Program-made: the position numbers and the translations under genes
Notes under the pieces: model-generated
What the model saw: only the letters and a program-made list of their open reading frames with translations
The model's database searches: none
Told to the model about the DNA's origin: nothing
Part shown: positions 10,609 through 20,126 of the stretch, one piece after another
Layout: the number at the start of each line of letters is the position of its first letter
Numbering within the stretch: the stretch's first letter is position 1
DNA from: Stomorhina lunata
Taxonomy: Eukaryota; Arthropoda; Insecta; Diptera; Rhiniidae
Direction: 5' to 3'
Length of the DNA stretch: 64,000 bases
Assembly (NCBI GenBank): GCA_933228675.1
Contig: OW121745.1
Coordinates: 2,907,989-2,971,988 of the forward strand

Positions 10609-11302
10609 CAGTTAGAGACTAAAGTTTAAATACACCTCAAAATTTGTTTGTTTAAAGAAAAGTAGACATTTCGGAAAAACTTAAAGTACACAGTTTTATT
10701 TAATTTCATAAATAACAAAAAACAATAACAAAAAATATAGACTTCATTACAAACATAACGGGAAATCCCACAATAACTAAAAAATGCAGCGGACAAAAGT
10801 TTAAATACATCTCGTAAAACAAAGAATTCTCTTTCATTTCTCAAAAACAAAGTACTGTTATATTTTATGTTTCGACGAAATTCTTTTCTTACAAGCCAGC
10901 ACTTGTTATTAATATGCTTTTCATTGTCAGCATTACAAGTTTTATCGAACATTATGGGTAAAGGTAAAGAAATTGAGTCCAGCATTAAACATTTAATAAT
11001 AAAACATTTTAACGAAAGAAAATCCTATCGGGAAATAAGAAAATTATTAAATGTGCCATTTTCCAGTGTTCAAAATATAATTAGAAAATATAAGGAAAAT
11101 GGCTCAGTAGAAAATATGCCAAGAAGCGGCCGTCCAAAAAAACTTACCCATCGTGATGTTAACCATATCGTAAGAGAAGTGAAAAAGAATCCAAGAATAA
11201 GTGCCCCAAAACTCGCAGATGATATCGCTAATAATTACAACAAACATGTTCATCCAAAAACTGTTCAAAGAGCATTGCGAGAAAATGGATACAAAAGTAG
11301 AC
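10609..11302 (+). mobile_element. Tc1-3: 5' half of a Tc1-like transposon
   Basis: Starts CAGTTAGAGACTAAAG after a TA dinucleotide. An internal copy of the terminal motif (AAAGTTTAAATACA) recurs at 10797, an IR/DR-type arrangement. The transposase N-terminus follows. The element ends abruptly at about 11302, where the sequence becomes RX-2 within the shared bases CAAGTAG. The catalytic half and 3' inverted repeat are missing. Confidence 0.8.
10954..11302 (+). pseudogene. Tc1-3 transposase, DNA-binding N-terminus only
   Basis: From the ATG at 10954 (MGKGKEIESSIK) it encodes the paired-like double helix-turn-helix that binds the inverted repeats: ERKSYREIRKLLNV, FSSVQNIIRKY, the SGRPKKLT linker, then PRISAPKLADDI and PKTVQRALRENGYKSR. 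It then runs into foreign RX sequence and stops at 11331. No DDE residues are present. Confidence 0.8.
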
Positions 11303-11524
11303 AAGTAGACAATGTTTCATTGTCCACTTGAAGAGAAGACACATCAGTCCGGTTCTTCTTGCCCCTGCGATAAACCTCACCCAGGGGTCATCCCTTTTGT
11401 CCCGTACGAAACTCCTCCATTCGTCCTCTTTTACCTTACCTATTCTGTTCTTGTACGTTCTTAGGTTGGTCAAATATACAGACTTACGCTGAGCAAGATC
11501 CTCTGCATTGGTACGTCTGGCTCT

Positions 11525-12007
11525 CTAGAATTCCTTCCTGAGATCCCTGACGGACCTACGCATCGTATCCAGCTCGCTAGTCCACCATTTGACCCTACTT
11601 GGCCTTAGTTTGCAACTACGTCCAAGTACAGCATCATTGACCGTGCAAAGCCACTGATCAATTTTGCTAACCTGGTCATCTATCGTCAGTTGCCTAAAGT
11701 CTTCTATTGGAAACATCCATGTTTCCGCCCTAAAAACTTCCTGGTAATAGTCCCAGTTCACATTATGTAGACGCCACCTCCTAGGAGATAGCACAGTCTG
11801 CCCAGTTCGTCTTTGATAAGAGAACACAATATCAATGATATTATGATCACTTATCCCCCAATCGTCATACACCATCCACCTAAAGTCGAAAGCTGTCATT
11901 GCTACCCCATTTGCAGCCGTCACGTCAATGTCACTGACGCCCATAGGACCATCGAAGGTATATAAATCACTCAGCTCATTAATAGAGCTAACCCCCATCT
12001 CTAACAT
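11525..12007 (-). pseudogene. RX-2 ORF2: endonuclease C-terminus and linker
   Basis: It shows LYTFDGPMGVSDIDVT and WGISDHNIIDIVFS, the last endonuclease motifs, then LTIDDQVSKIDQW and VKWWTSEL of the linker before RT. The upstream frame stops at 12008-12010 in the same coding region. Further linker sequence (RNDRDDPWV-like) continues in broken frames to 11310. Confidence 0.78.
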
Positions 12008-12916
12008 CTACGCGCTGAGCATTTCACCTCGCATGCTGTTCCGATGTTCGGAGGTATTTCCGGACATCTTAGAGAACCACATAGGAGAAGATGCATTGGC
12101 GTCAAGACCTAGGATAATCGGAATGCTACTCTCCTGGAGTAGCACCGTATCCATATACCTTAGATAAGGTTCTAAAGGAGCGCCAAACCTACTATAGATA
12201 CTAGCCAACAGTATCCTCCCGAAACCCCCTTCTACAGAAATGCAGACCCCCCATTGACTTGAACTAATAACCGTACTGTTAACGTCATAGTGATCAACAA
12301 CAATTGCAGAGCCTCCCAAAAGGTCCGTAAACACCCGCATACCTCCCGGCAAACCTCTAACACCACCATGCCTGAAACATGGCTCCTGCAGTAACTCAAA
12401 AGGAGCTCTTCGCCGACATATCGCCTTCCCAAACTCACAAGTGGCCTCATACGACCTCCGCCAATTAACCATCGCAGCATATAAAGGACATGCTGCTGAC
12501 TTCATTAAATGATCCGAGGGCAAGCCTTTGAAATCGCAATTCCTACAACGTAGAGGATTCGGACACCTCGGAGCAAGATGCCCACTCCTGGTAAAAGCCT
12601 CAGGAGATATCTTACCCTTCAAGTTTAAGTCGTAAAGTTCCGACATGAACTCGTCAGGCGATATCTCCTTGTGAATCCGCTGTACCGTGACTTTAGGACC
12701 GAGCTTATCTGCCACCGAAACTTCTAATCCTACCTCCTCAAACTTCTTGCTGTCAACAATTTTGCTTCGCTCTGCTAAGGAGGGCGTGCGAATCACAGCG
12801 CCTCCATCCCTGATTGGTCGCACCTCGTGCACCCTAACACCCAGGGAGGGTCCCACCTCACCAACTCCCTTACCTTTCACAATCACGGACCACGTTTCCA
12901 CTGGCAGGAGCAGCAT
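12008..12916 (-). pseudogene. RX-2 ORF1-ORF2 in-frame fusion by deletion
   Basis: One 302-codon frame. The first ~145 residues are ORF1 (RVHEVRPIRDGGAVIRTPS, ISPDEFMSELYDLNLKGK, a CCHC knuckle LRCRNCDFKG). At PLYAAM the frame enters the ORF2 endonuclease (RRSYEATCEFGKA, RGLPGGMRVF, ILGLDANASSPMW). RX-7 shows what is missing: about 65 residues of ORF1 with two knuckles, plus the ORF1 stop and ORF2 start. The fusion arose from two deletions and is probably not functional. Confidence 0.75.
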
Positions 12917-13524
12917 GCAAAGGCAAGATCTGCTTAACTCCTCCAGCCTCCAACCGCCCCCTCAACCTCTCGTTGTCACCAACGATCCTCATCAGCAGCT
13001 CTTCGTACCGGGACGAGCAGGACATGACCTTCTTGGCCACCTCCGCACTTACCCGGTACGAAAAGACCACCTCAAGTAATTCGTTGTTGATCAACTTTAG
13101 GTTGCCTACCATGTCCTCCCCTTCGTGACCCAAGAACGTCGGCATGGCCGAAGTAGCCACGGCCCTCTTTTTGGGGCGTGATTTGCGCCCCTCACTGCCT
13201 GCACTCTCTTCCATCATCTTTTCCACCTGTCCACGAGGAAGGGGAATAGATGGCACCGCAAAACCAGCAGCTCCAGCAACAACATCATTGGCAGCCACCT
13301 TAGCAGCAAGCTTTGCCTGCGGGGGTACCAGGTTTGTACCGCTTCCTCCCATCATTTACCACCTCCTCCGTACTCGACAGCTCCGACTCCGAGTGCCTTA
13401 GTTTAGAGACTCCCATCGGAGGCACCTTTTTGACGTCATCTGTAGTGACGTCAGACGCGTCCCCCCTAGGCCTGGTCTTAGCGCCACCCTTCTCCGGCGG
13501 CATACCGGGTCGACTACCAAACAA
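12870..13524 (-). pseudogene. RX-2 ORF1 N-terminal region
   Basis: The ATG at 13524 begins MFGSRPGMPPEKGG. A frameshift near 13310-13340 is followed by the second frame to 12870. It contains PSIPLPRGQVEKMMEES, KKRAVATSAMPTF and a helical segment (EVAKKVMSCSSRYEELLMRIVG) that may mediate self-association. The same blocks are in RX-3 and RX-7, so it is a family-wide ORF1 N-terminus. Confidence 0.75.
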
Positions 13525-14225
13525 CAGATTTTAAAAACGATAAAAATTGCAACCGACAGACGGACAATTCCAACTTAACCAATGACCCCAGACAAAAACC
13601 GATAACAGGTTATCCAAGACACACTTTAGTCGAGACACCAACCGGAAGTACTGCCTTAACGACTGGAAGGACTGCATTATCGACCCAACTTCCGGTTTAA
13701 GACGCGGACAGGAAGTAACTGCCTTACCGACAAAATCGCCTTACCGACACAACTTCCGATCCGAGCCACAAACCGGACGCGCTGCCTTACCGCTGCACTT
13801 CCTAGTGGAGTCACGAACCAAACTACACTTTACCGACTTACCTGTTTTCGGCTTCTCTGGCAAGCTCACACCCGCAGTTGTCACACTGGCAACCTCGCAA
13901 AACGAGCCGGCAGCGAACAAAAACACACACGAGCAGAGACCAACAACAAAGCACGGCTGTTTATTTTTCAAAAATATTGTTCAAAATTGTATCCAAAGAT
14001 ATCTACGCAATCCTTGGATCGATTTTCGAGATTTTTTCACCTTTGGAACCCGCACTTTCCAAGGTCAACGACGATATAAATTTTAATTTTAGTCCTGTCT
14101 TTATTTTACACCACCGAAAATTAACTTTCAAAAGCACCGAAAAAACACACCGAAAAATACTTCGAAAACACTATGCGCGACTGTAAAAACACGTCTTTAC
14201 TCTACCAAACACACAGCAAAAGTGA
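13525..14225 (-). other. RX-2 5' UTR
   Basis: About 700 bp with repeated short blocks of the form GGAAGTACTGCCTTA / CTTACCGACA (13640-13800), also seen in RX-3 at 14655-14810. No long frame is supported. The tandem-like blocks could be promoter repeats, as in other R1-type 5' ends, but that is inference. Confidence 0.65.
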
Positions 14226-14238
14226 GTAGATAGGGACT
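14226..14238 (-). other. RX 3'-terminal tail at the RX-2/RX-3 junction
   Basis: GTAGATAGGGAC on the plus strand matches the conserved RX 3' terminus (GTAGATGGGGAC) with one change. It joins the RX-2 5' end to a fragment of RX-3 ORF1, so RX-3 has lost everything between ORF1 and its last ~13 nt. Confidence 0.65.
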
Positions 14239-14907
14239 CCCTCAACCTCTCATTGTCACCAGCGATCCTCATTAGTAGCTCTTCGTACCGGGACGAGCAG
14301 AACATGACCTTCATGGCCACCTCCCCCCTCACTTCCTGCAGACGCGCTCTCCTCCATCATTTTTTCCTCCTGCCCACGAGGAAGGGGGATAGATGGAACC
14401 GCGAACCCAACAGCTCCAGCAACAACATCACCATCCTTATCGGCAGCCACCTTAGCAGCACGCTTCGCCTACGGGGTATCGCTTCCTCCCATCATTAACA
14501 ACCTCCTCCGTACTCGACAGCTCCCAAACAAAAGATTTCAAAATCGATGGAAATTGCAACCGACATACGGACAATTCCAACTTAGCCGCGACACCGACAA
14601 CTCCAGACACAAACCGGAAACAGGTTATCCAAGTCACCTTTGGCCGGGACACCAACCGGAAGTACTGCCTTACCGATACAGCTTCCGCCGGAAGTACTGT
14701 CTTACCATAAAAAGAACCGCCTTATTGGTCGGAAGTACTGCATTATCGACCCAATTTAGGACATTAGCCGAAAGAGACCGCTTTACCGACAAAACTGCCT
14801 TACCGACACCGACTTCCTGCTTCTCTGGCAAGCTCGCACCCGCATTTGTCACACTGGCAACCTGGAACAACACGAAACCGACAGCGAACAAAAAACGAGC
14901 AAACTTC
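14239..14907 (-). mobile_element. RX-3: deleted R1-like copy (5' UTR and ORF1 start only)
   Basis: The 5' UTR (14907 to about 14656) and ORF1 N-terminal coding (14655-14256) are in broken frames. They show VPSIPLPRGQEEKMMEES and ELSSTEEVVNDGRKRY, as in RX-2. A small internal deletion and frame breaks are present. The 5' end is extended by a full-length U6 sequence at 14908-15014. Confidence 0.75.
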
Positions 14908-14957
14908 AAAAAATGTGGAATGCTTCACGATTTTGCGTGTCATCCTTGCACAGGGCC

Positions 14958-14988
<31 letters not shown>

Positions 14989-15014
14989 GTTATATGTTCT
15001 GTCGAGGCAAGAAC
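14908..15014 (-). ncRNA. U6 snRNA retropseudogene (107 nt) fused to RX-3 5' end
   Basis: The minus strand reads through all of U6: 5' GTTCTTGC, the ACAGAGA-box region ATACAGAGAAGATTAGC, ATGACACGCAAAATCG, and 3' GTGAAGCATTCCACATTTTT. The length is the same 107 nt as fly U6. It differs from the canonical sequence at several positions (for example CTCGACAG for TTCGGCAG, and one C missing in the GGCCCC run). The upstream base is RX-4 3' tail, so there is no PSE/TATA promoter. It is best read as a template-switch product. Confidence 0.88.
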
Positions 15015-15880
15015 GGATAGATGGGGACAGATTTGAATTTGATTAATGCAAGTACCTGCCATTGTGGCCTTACATTGTAGTGAACAAATCACAAGGAGGA
15101 TATTTTAAGTGTTTACCAACACCCCCTTACTTTGAAAAATTGTCATGCATGGTATGTGTGACATACATGACACTTTGACATTTCAGAGTACCAATTCGGA
15201 AACATGTTGTTTGGACATGATTCCACCCTTGGTTAGGAGCGGAGAACTATCTAAACTCCTGCCGGTCTATGGGTACGGCACCCGGCTGCAATGCAACTCC
15301 ACATTCGAATGAACGATACAAGCAATGTATCAAACACTATACCCGCTTTGGGTATTAAACCACAGCCCCCGCGATGCTCCACAAAGGGGCCAACAACCAC
15401 TAGTCAGGCTGGAGATAATGTCTAGAGGCTTCCTGACTCCCGCGGTACCAGACAATCTCTTTTGGGATTCATAGTCCAATTAATTGGACTACTAACAGTT
15501 GAGCCCCAAACGGCCCAGGGACTGCTGCCCTTAACCCCCAGTATAACCAGCTAAGCTCTACTGAAGACATACACAAACAAGACAATACAAAACAAGACTT
15601 AACATTGAACAGCCGCACTCACGCTCGACACTTTGGTCACAAAGTGACACCAAGGACGACAACGAACAACAGTCAAGACGAACAAAAATTAACAGGTTAC
15701 CCTCACTAGGTAATCAATGCCTTAGCAGCTGCAACGACAGACAGAGACAACACCAGTCACCAAAACGGGATCGACAATAACCACAACAACCAACTCCAGA
15801 CACTAATCCTCCAAATGCAGAGCGAACATTTCGGCGATATTTGCGAAGGGCGATTCAGGAAGGGCGGTGAGAGACCGCCT
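15015..15880 (-). other. RX-4 3' UTR
   Basis: About 860 bp, very similar to the 3' UTRs of RX-6 (35803-36715) and RX-7 (40541-41090). The core 15110-15540 contains GC-rich blocks (TACGGCACCCGGCTGCAATG, CTGACTCCCGCGGTACCAGA, CCCCAAACGGCCCAGGGACT on the plus strand). It is more alike among copies than their coding regions, as expected for the RNA structure recognised by the RT. There is no poly(A) tail. Confidence 0.75.
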
Positions 15881-15883
15881 CCA

Positions 15884-16084
15884 CTACTCATGTCTACGTA
15901 ATCTCCTACTAAATACTTCACGGGCAAATTGCCCTAACCTCCCGAAAGTCCGAACCTCTTCTACTGCCCTACTGAAATCCCAACCCCCCTCGGTAGGCAT
16001 AATTCCGATACCACCTAAGTCCATCACATCATCATAGTACTGGCATTCCGTCAGTATATGCCTAACGTTCTCTCCCACAACCAC
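15884..16084 (-). pseudogene. RX-4 ORF2 C-terminal tail
   Basis: It contains VRHILTECQYYDDVMDLGGIG and ends FSRRLRRHE. It matches the end of RX-6 ORF2 (CGCGWGLEDVRHILTDC...), the cysteine-histidine motif region after the RT. It is separated from the upstream RT frame by indels at about 16085-16265. Confidence 0.75.
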
Positions 16085-16265
16085 AGTCCGGAGTGTCGGA
16101 CAGGTTCCTCATATGTAACAAAACATTGAGGAACCATGTCCTGTCAGTATAAAACCCAAACTCATACCAAGGGTAAAGTCTGGTAGTTCACGTACAAACG
16201 TCGCGTCACGTATAAATTTATAGATACGTCACACACCCCTTGGTACTGTTCGTCCAGCGCGTCTT

Positions 16266-17006
16266 TCACCTAGAATCAAGCTGCTCTGCTAAAAGCAACT
16301 TGATTTCCCTAACATCCCTATTAACCACATCATCAGCAGAAAGCCAGTCCCGCTCAAGAAGAAGCAACGCTTTCTTGACCTTATAGGTGACCGCACGGCG
16401 AATCACCTCTAAATCAAGAGGAGCAGCACCCAGCAAGACCTGAAGAGCATCCGTAGAAACAGTCCGACATTCTGGCATGCAAGAGAGCATTGCAACTCTC
16501 TGGAATGAAAGTACCTTGTCTCTACCTGTAACAGTCAGAACTGCTTCGTACCATACAGGTGAACCATATGCTGCACAGGCAACAAATAGTCCACCATATA
16601 TGGTACGCACAGCACGTCTGCTCAGGCCCCAATCGCTTCTAAGGATCCGCCTGAACATATCCGCAACGGCAGTAAGCTTGTCTTTAGTACGAGAAAGATG
16701 AGGTGTGAAACTCATTCTTTCGCCCATCGTTATTCCCAGATATTTGACTTCAGTCACATATCTGAGACTAACACCGCCAGATCGAATGGTTGGGGGACGA
16801 GTGTGTGATAACCTGCCTTTCAGCAGCATTATCGTGGTTTTGTCAAGGGCAACCTCGACACCCACACTCGTTACCCACTCATTTACCATTTGCATGACTT
16901 GCTCTCCCCCTCTCTCCAGTTCAATACGAGATTGACCTTCGATTAGTATAAGCCAGTCATCCGCATAGGCACACAGCTTTTGAGTTTGTCCGAGAGGTGC
17001 CAACAA
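16266..17006 (-). pseudogene. RX-4 reverse transcriptase, YADD to thumb
   Basis: 246 codons starting just inside the breakpoint. The catalytic CAYADDWLILIEG is at residues 12-24, followed by GVEVALDKTTIMLLKG, VTEVKYLGITMGERM and RILRSDWGLSRRAVRTIYGGL. The fingers and endonuclease are missing. The motif order matches R1-clade RTs. Confidence 0.82.
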
Positions 17007-17007
17007 T

Positions 17008-17262
17008 GGCTACATCATGAGGTTCCAAAATAATGGACTACATATTCACCTCATAACTCAGCTAGCCACTGGTTATTGAGTATTAGGCTATGTAAAACTT
17101 CTCTAACTAATGCATTTGCCGTTCGGAGCCGGCGTTAAAACGTAGGTCCCTTTCAATGAGTCTAAAAATAGAATCGGATGCAGCTCATTGTCTGAGAGAA
17201 GTACCCCTTGTTCCAATTGGAATGTTGTCGGGGAATTGTATATATATATATTATATATACAA
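17008..17262 (+). repeat. SINE-like repeat, 5'-truncated copy ending in TA repeat
   Basis: 17071-17156 matches, in inverted orientation, the body of the SINE-like element at 44992-45206 (AGCCACTGGTTATTGAG ... GTAGGTCCCTTTCA). This copy continues a further ~75 bp and ends in a short TA tract at 17235-17262. The tRNA-like head is absent. Confidence 0.6.
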
Positions 17263-17608
17263 AGAATTACTTGACAAACTGTATATTATTTTATGACTTA
17301 ACTTCTTATAACTTCATTTTCATTGAACAAACGCTCGTAAATTTAAAGATAATGAAAATTTTGAGTTAATTTTTTGCATACATAATTTTTGTAACAACTG
17401 TAATCAATTTGCCAAATTTCGAGATAATCGGTCCACATTTGACCCTGGCTCTCATATAAGTCCAAATGATATATAAGTTTTGGGAAAATGTTTGTATGAT
17501 GGCAAAATTTAGCAAATATTTGTCTTTATACAGGAAAAAGAACGCCTTTGACCATAGTGGTGATGGGTATCGTATGGTCGGGTTTGACCGACTATAGCGC
17601 TTTCTTAC
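17263..17608 (+). repeat. Repeat piece with an R-like 3' terminus
   Basis: 17266-17330 is inverted relative to 45810-45893. The end at 17550-17608 has GGTGATGGGTATCG, a small hairpin GGTCGGGTTTGACC and finishes CTTTCTTACTTG. That is the same architecture as the R element 3' end (GGTGAAGGGTATCC, hairpin, CTCTTACTTG) but with a different hairpin. I read it as the tail of a related family. No gene is seen. Confidence 0.5.
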
Positions 17609-17701
17609 TTGTTTTTTTTTGTTTCTGTTTTTAACAAAAAGAAAAACGTAATATGATTGAATGTACATATTTGAGTAATACTCTTGAATGTAAATGGGTG
17701 T
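17609..17701 (+). repeat. Left edge of duplicated block A
   Basis: Matches 46957-47015 except for a ~27-bp segment missing there. The block continues at 22939 after Gypsy-B. It ends with GGTGT, the left target copy. Confidence 0.75.
17697..17701. other. Gypsy-B target-site duplication, left copy
   Basis: GGTGT here and at 22939-22943. The unoccupied version GGGTGTTACAG is at 47008-47018. Confidence 0.9.
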
Positions 17702-17888
17702 TGTGGCAACACTGATGCGGTTTACGGCGGTCATTTTGTGAAGTGCCCTGGCGGCAAACGGCGTATATTATTATTAATATAACTTTGAGTTACGGATTTT
17801 GAATTGAATTGTCTCCGTGAATTAATAATATTTTAATTTGTTAAATAAACAATAAATTTGAAATATTATAGTTTATTGGAGTATTACA
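17702..17888 (+). repeat. Gypsy-B 5' LTR
   Basis: 187 bp, begins TGTGGCAACACTG and ends GAGTATTACA. An AATAAA signal lies near 17844. It matches 22752-22938 with two differences. Confidence 0.94.
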
Positions 17889-17889
17889 T

Positions 17890-17899
17890 TGGCGACGAG
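17890..17899 (+). other. Gypsy-B primer binding site, tRNA-Ser type
   Basis: TGGCGACGAG begins one base after the LTR and is complementary to a tRNA-Ser 3' end. Confidence 0.78.
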
Positions 17900-18246
17900 T
17901 GTAAAAACGTAAAAGTGTGAAATAGAAAACGTTTAATTTCCAAATTGAGTTAAAAAGTTTGGCGGTGTGACCATCGAGCTAAGTTTCGATATTGCTACTG
18001 AGTTATTGTGAAGCAACAAGGAAAACAGTAAATTGGACAAAGAACATTGACTTGGTCAAATGATTTCACATTAAATTGTGGAACAGGCAGCACATTAAAT
18101 TGTGTAATTGACGTCACATTCATGCTTGGGTATGTGAATTGAGCACATTAAATTGTGCAGCTTAAAAAAAAAAAAAAAAAGTTGTAAAATTAAGTAAAAC
18201 AAATTCTGTTTCTTAGGTAAGTGGCTGCATATTCGACAGAACAACA
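17900..18246 (+). other. Gypsy-B 5' leader with three CACATTAAATTGTG repeats
   Basis: A 347-bp leader before the gag ATG. The 14-bp near-palindrome CACATTAAATTGTG occurs at 18067, 18091 and 18144. A poly-A run lies at 18165-18180. The repeats may be protein-binding sites or part of an RNA packaging structure. Confidence 0.7.
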
Positions 18247-18723
18247 ATGTCCGATATAAAACCATTTCTCTGTGATGTTATTGAAAAGTCGCTGCTCCGT
18301 GTGGAATGGGAAAAATGGTTCCGGTCATTTAAACTGTATTTAGCATCAGAAGAAATTGTTGACTCTGTTAAAAAGAAGAACAAACTACTTCATTTGGGAG
18401 GACCACAGCTCCAAGAAGTTATCTATAATATTCCTGGGGCGTTGATTGAATTCGATGCAGAAAATAACGTTGATGTATATGACACTCTGGTGGCCAAGTT
18501 AGACGAATACTTTTCGCCTAAAAGAAATTCAAAGTTTGAAAGACATTTGTATAGAAATTTGACGCCGTCTGATGGGGAAACGTTTAACAAATTTTTATTG
18601 CGCTTAAGACAGCAGGTTGCGAAATGTTCGTTTGGATCAACAAAAGCGGAGATAGAAGAAATTTGTATCAAAGATAAGATAATTGACTCATGGGCTCCTA
18701 TGGAACTAAAAAAAGGTTGTTAG
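18247..18723 (+). pseudogene. gag: Gypsy-B Gag, N-terminal part (capsid)
   Basis: The ATG at 18247 (MSDIKPFLCDVIEKSL) begins a capsid-like domain with YDTLVAKLDEYFSPKRN and FNKFLLRLRQQVAKCSFG, motifs common in insect gypsy Gags. The frame closes at 18721-18723, just after a run of seven A (18708-18714). The capsid end and nucleocapsid continue in the -1 frame. Since the break is inside the capsid, a mutation is more likely than programmed frameshifting, although A AAA AAA is a slippery heptamer. Confidence 0.82.
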
Positions 18724-20126
18724 AGAAAGAACAAAGCCTAAGTGATGTTATTGAAGCTTGTCAAATCTATGAACAAGTTAATAAAAACTCGCAAAGTATG
18801 CTGTCTGGATCAAATGAGGAACATGTGAACAAAATTTCTGCCTTAAAACGCTTTTCTCATAATTCTGATACAGAATGTTACAGATGCGGCCGTAGTGGTC
18901 ACATTGGTAATTCCCCGAACTGTCCGGCGCGGAAAGCCAAATGCAACAAATGCTCTCTCATTGGGCACTTTGCAATTAAATGCAAAACCAAAAATATAAA
19001 AAGAAGACTGATCGACATTGAGGAGAATGGTGGAAAACGTCGGAATATTAGACCATCAAAGATACGTTGTATACAAAATGATAATAGATCTGACGATGAT
19101 GACGCATTACGCGAATTTGACTGTTTCAAAATTGACGATAATTGCGATAATGAAGAAATAATAAAAGTCTGCATTGGGGGACGAACGATTTTGATGGTGA
19201 TTGATTCCGGTTCACGTTTCAATTTGCTGAGCGAAAAAGATTGGGTGGCATTGAAAAGTCGGAATGCTGTCATGTGGAATATACGATCGAATTCATCAAA
19301 TCAATTCAAAGCATATGCGTCAGATCAGACTCTCAATGTAATTTGTGTATTTGATGCCCCAATTGTAATAGGCAAAGATCCGGAAACGGTTGCTACATTT
19401 TTTGTAATTGAAAATGGAAATCAATCACTACTGGGTCGTGAAACATCAACGAAACTTAAGGTGTTAAGCCTTGGTCAGAATGTTAATAGAATTGAAGATA
19501 TAAAACCGTTCCCCAAAATGAAAAACATACAAGTTAAATTAACTGTAGATATAAAAAGAAGACTGATCGACATTGAGGAGAATGGTGGAAAACGTCGGAA
19601 TATTAGACCATCAAAGATACGTTGTATACAAAATGATAATAGATCTGACGATGATGACGCATTACGCGAATTTGACTGTTTCAAAATTGACGATAATTGC
19701 GATAATGAAGAAATAATAAAAGTCTGCATTGGGGGACGAACGATTTTGATGGTGATTGATTCCGGTTCACGTTTCAATTTGCTGAGCGAAAAAGATTGGG
19801 TGGCATTGAAAAGTCGGAATGCTGTCATGTGGAATATACGATCGAATTCATCAAATCAATTCAAAGCATATGCGTCAGATCAGACTCTCAATGTAATTTG
19901 TGTATTTGATGCCCCAATTGTAATAGGCAAAGATCCGGAAACGGTTGCTACATTTTTTGTAATTGAAAATGGAAATCAATCACTACTGGGTCGTGAAACA
20001 TCAACGAAACTTAAGGTGTTAAGCCTTGGTCAGAATGTTAATAGAATTGAAGATATAAAACCGTTCCCCAAAATGAAAAACATACAAGTTAAATTAACTG
20101 TAGATCCTTCAGAGAAACCCGTATAG
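18690..20126 (+). pseudogene. Gypsy-B Gag C-terminus and duplicated protease
   Basis: The capsid end (SLSDVIEACQIYEQ) is followed by two zinc knuckles (CYRCGRSGHIGNSPNC, CNKCSLIGHFAIKC). The aspartic protease region (MVIDSGSRFNLLSEKDW) occurs twice because 555 bp (18994-19548) is repeated in frame at 19549-20103. The frame ends at a TAG (20124-20126) between protease and RT. RT continues in the same frame, so this is a nonsense mutation or a readthrough point. Confidence 0.85.
18994..20103 (+). repeat. 555-bp in-frame tandem duplication (two units)
   Basis: Unit 1 is 18994-19548 and unit 2 is 19549-20103. Both begin ATATAAAAAGAAGACTGATC and end AATTAACTGTAG. The two translated copies look identical. 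555 = 185 codons, so the frame is kept. It covers the end of the nucleocapsid linker and the whole protease. Confidence 0.92.

Larger units (their letters stand above)
11303..14225 (-). mobile_element. RX-2: R1-like element, 5' UTR to ORF2 linker
   Basis: Minus-strand order: 5' UTR 14225-13525, ORF1 13524 to about 12480, ORF2 endonuclease and linker to 11303. The 3' part is lost at the junction with Tc1-3. Internal deletions have fused ORF1 to ORF2. The 5' end abuts a 12-13 bp RX 3' tail (14226-14238). Confidence 0.83.
15015..17007 (-). mobile_element. RX-4: R1-like element, 3' half
   Basis: A 5'-truncated copy: the RT palm/thumb and C-terminal region (17006 to 15884), then a long 3' UTR down to the tail GTCCCCATCTATCC at 15015. 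Its 5' breakpoint at 17007 meets a SINE-like repeat. The 3' end abuts the U6-RX-3 chimera. Confidence 0.85.

Noticed and set aside
13144..13401. Plus-strand frames opposite RX ORF1 (also 39174-39617, 43759-44187)
   Set aside because: They are GC-rich antisense shadows of ORF1 and have no family features.
14908..15014. A functional U6 snRNA gene
   Set aside because: Several mismatches to U6, including one missing base, and no upstream PSE or TATA: the base before +1 is retrotransposon tail.
18699..18723. Programmed -1 frameshift at A AAA AAA in Gypsy-B gag
   Set aside because: The break falls inside the capsid, before the zinc knuckles, where programmed shifts are not expected. A homopolymer indel is simpler.
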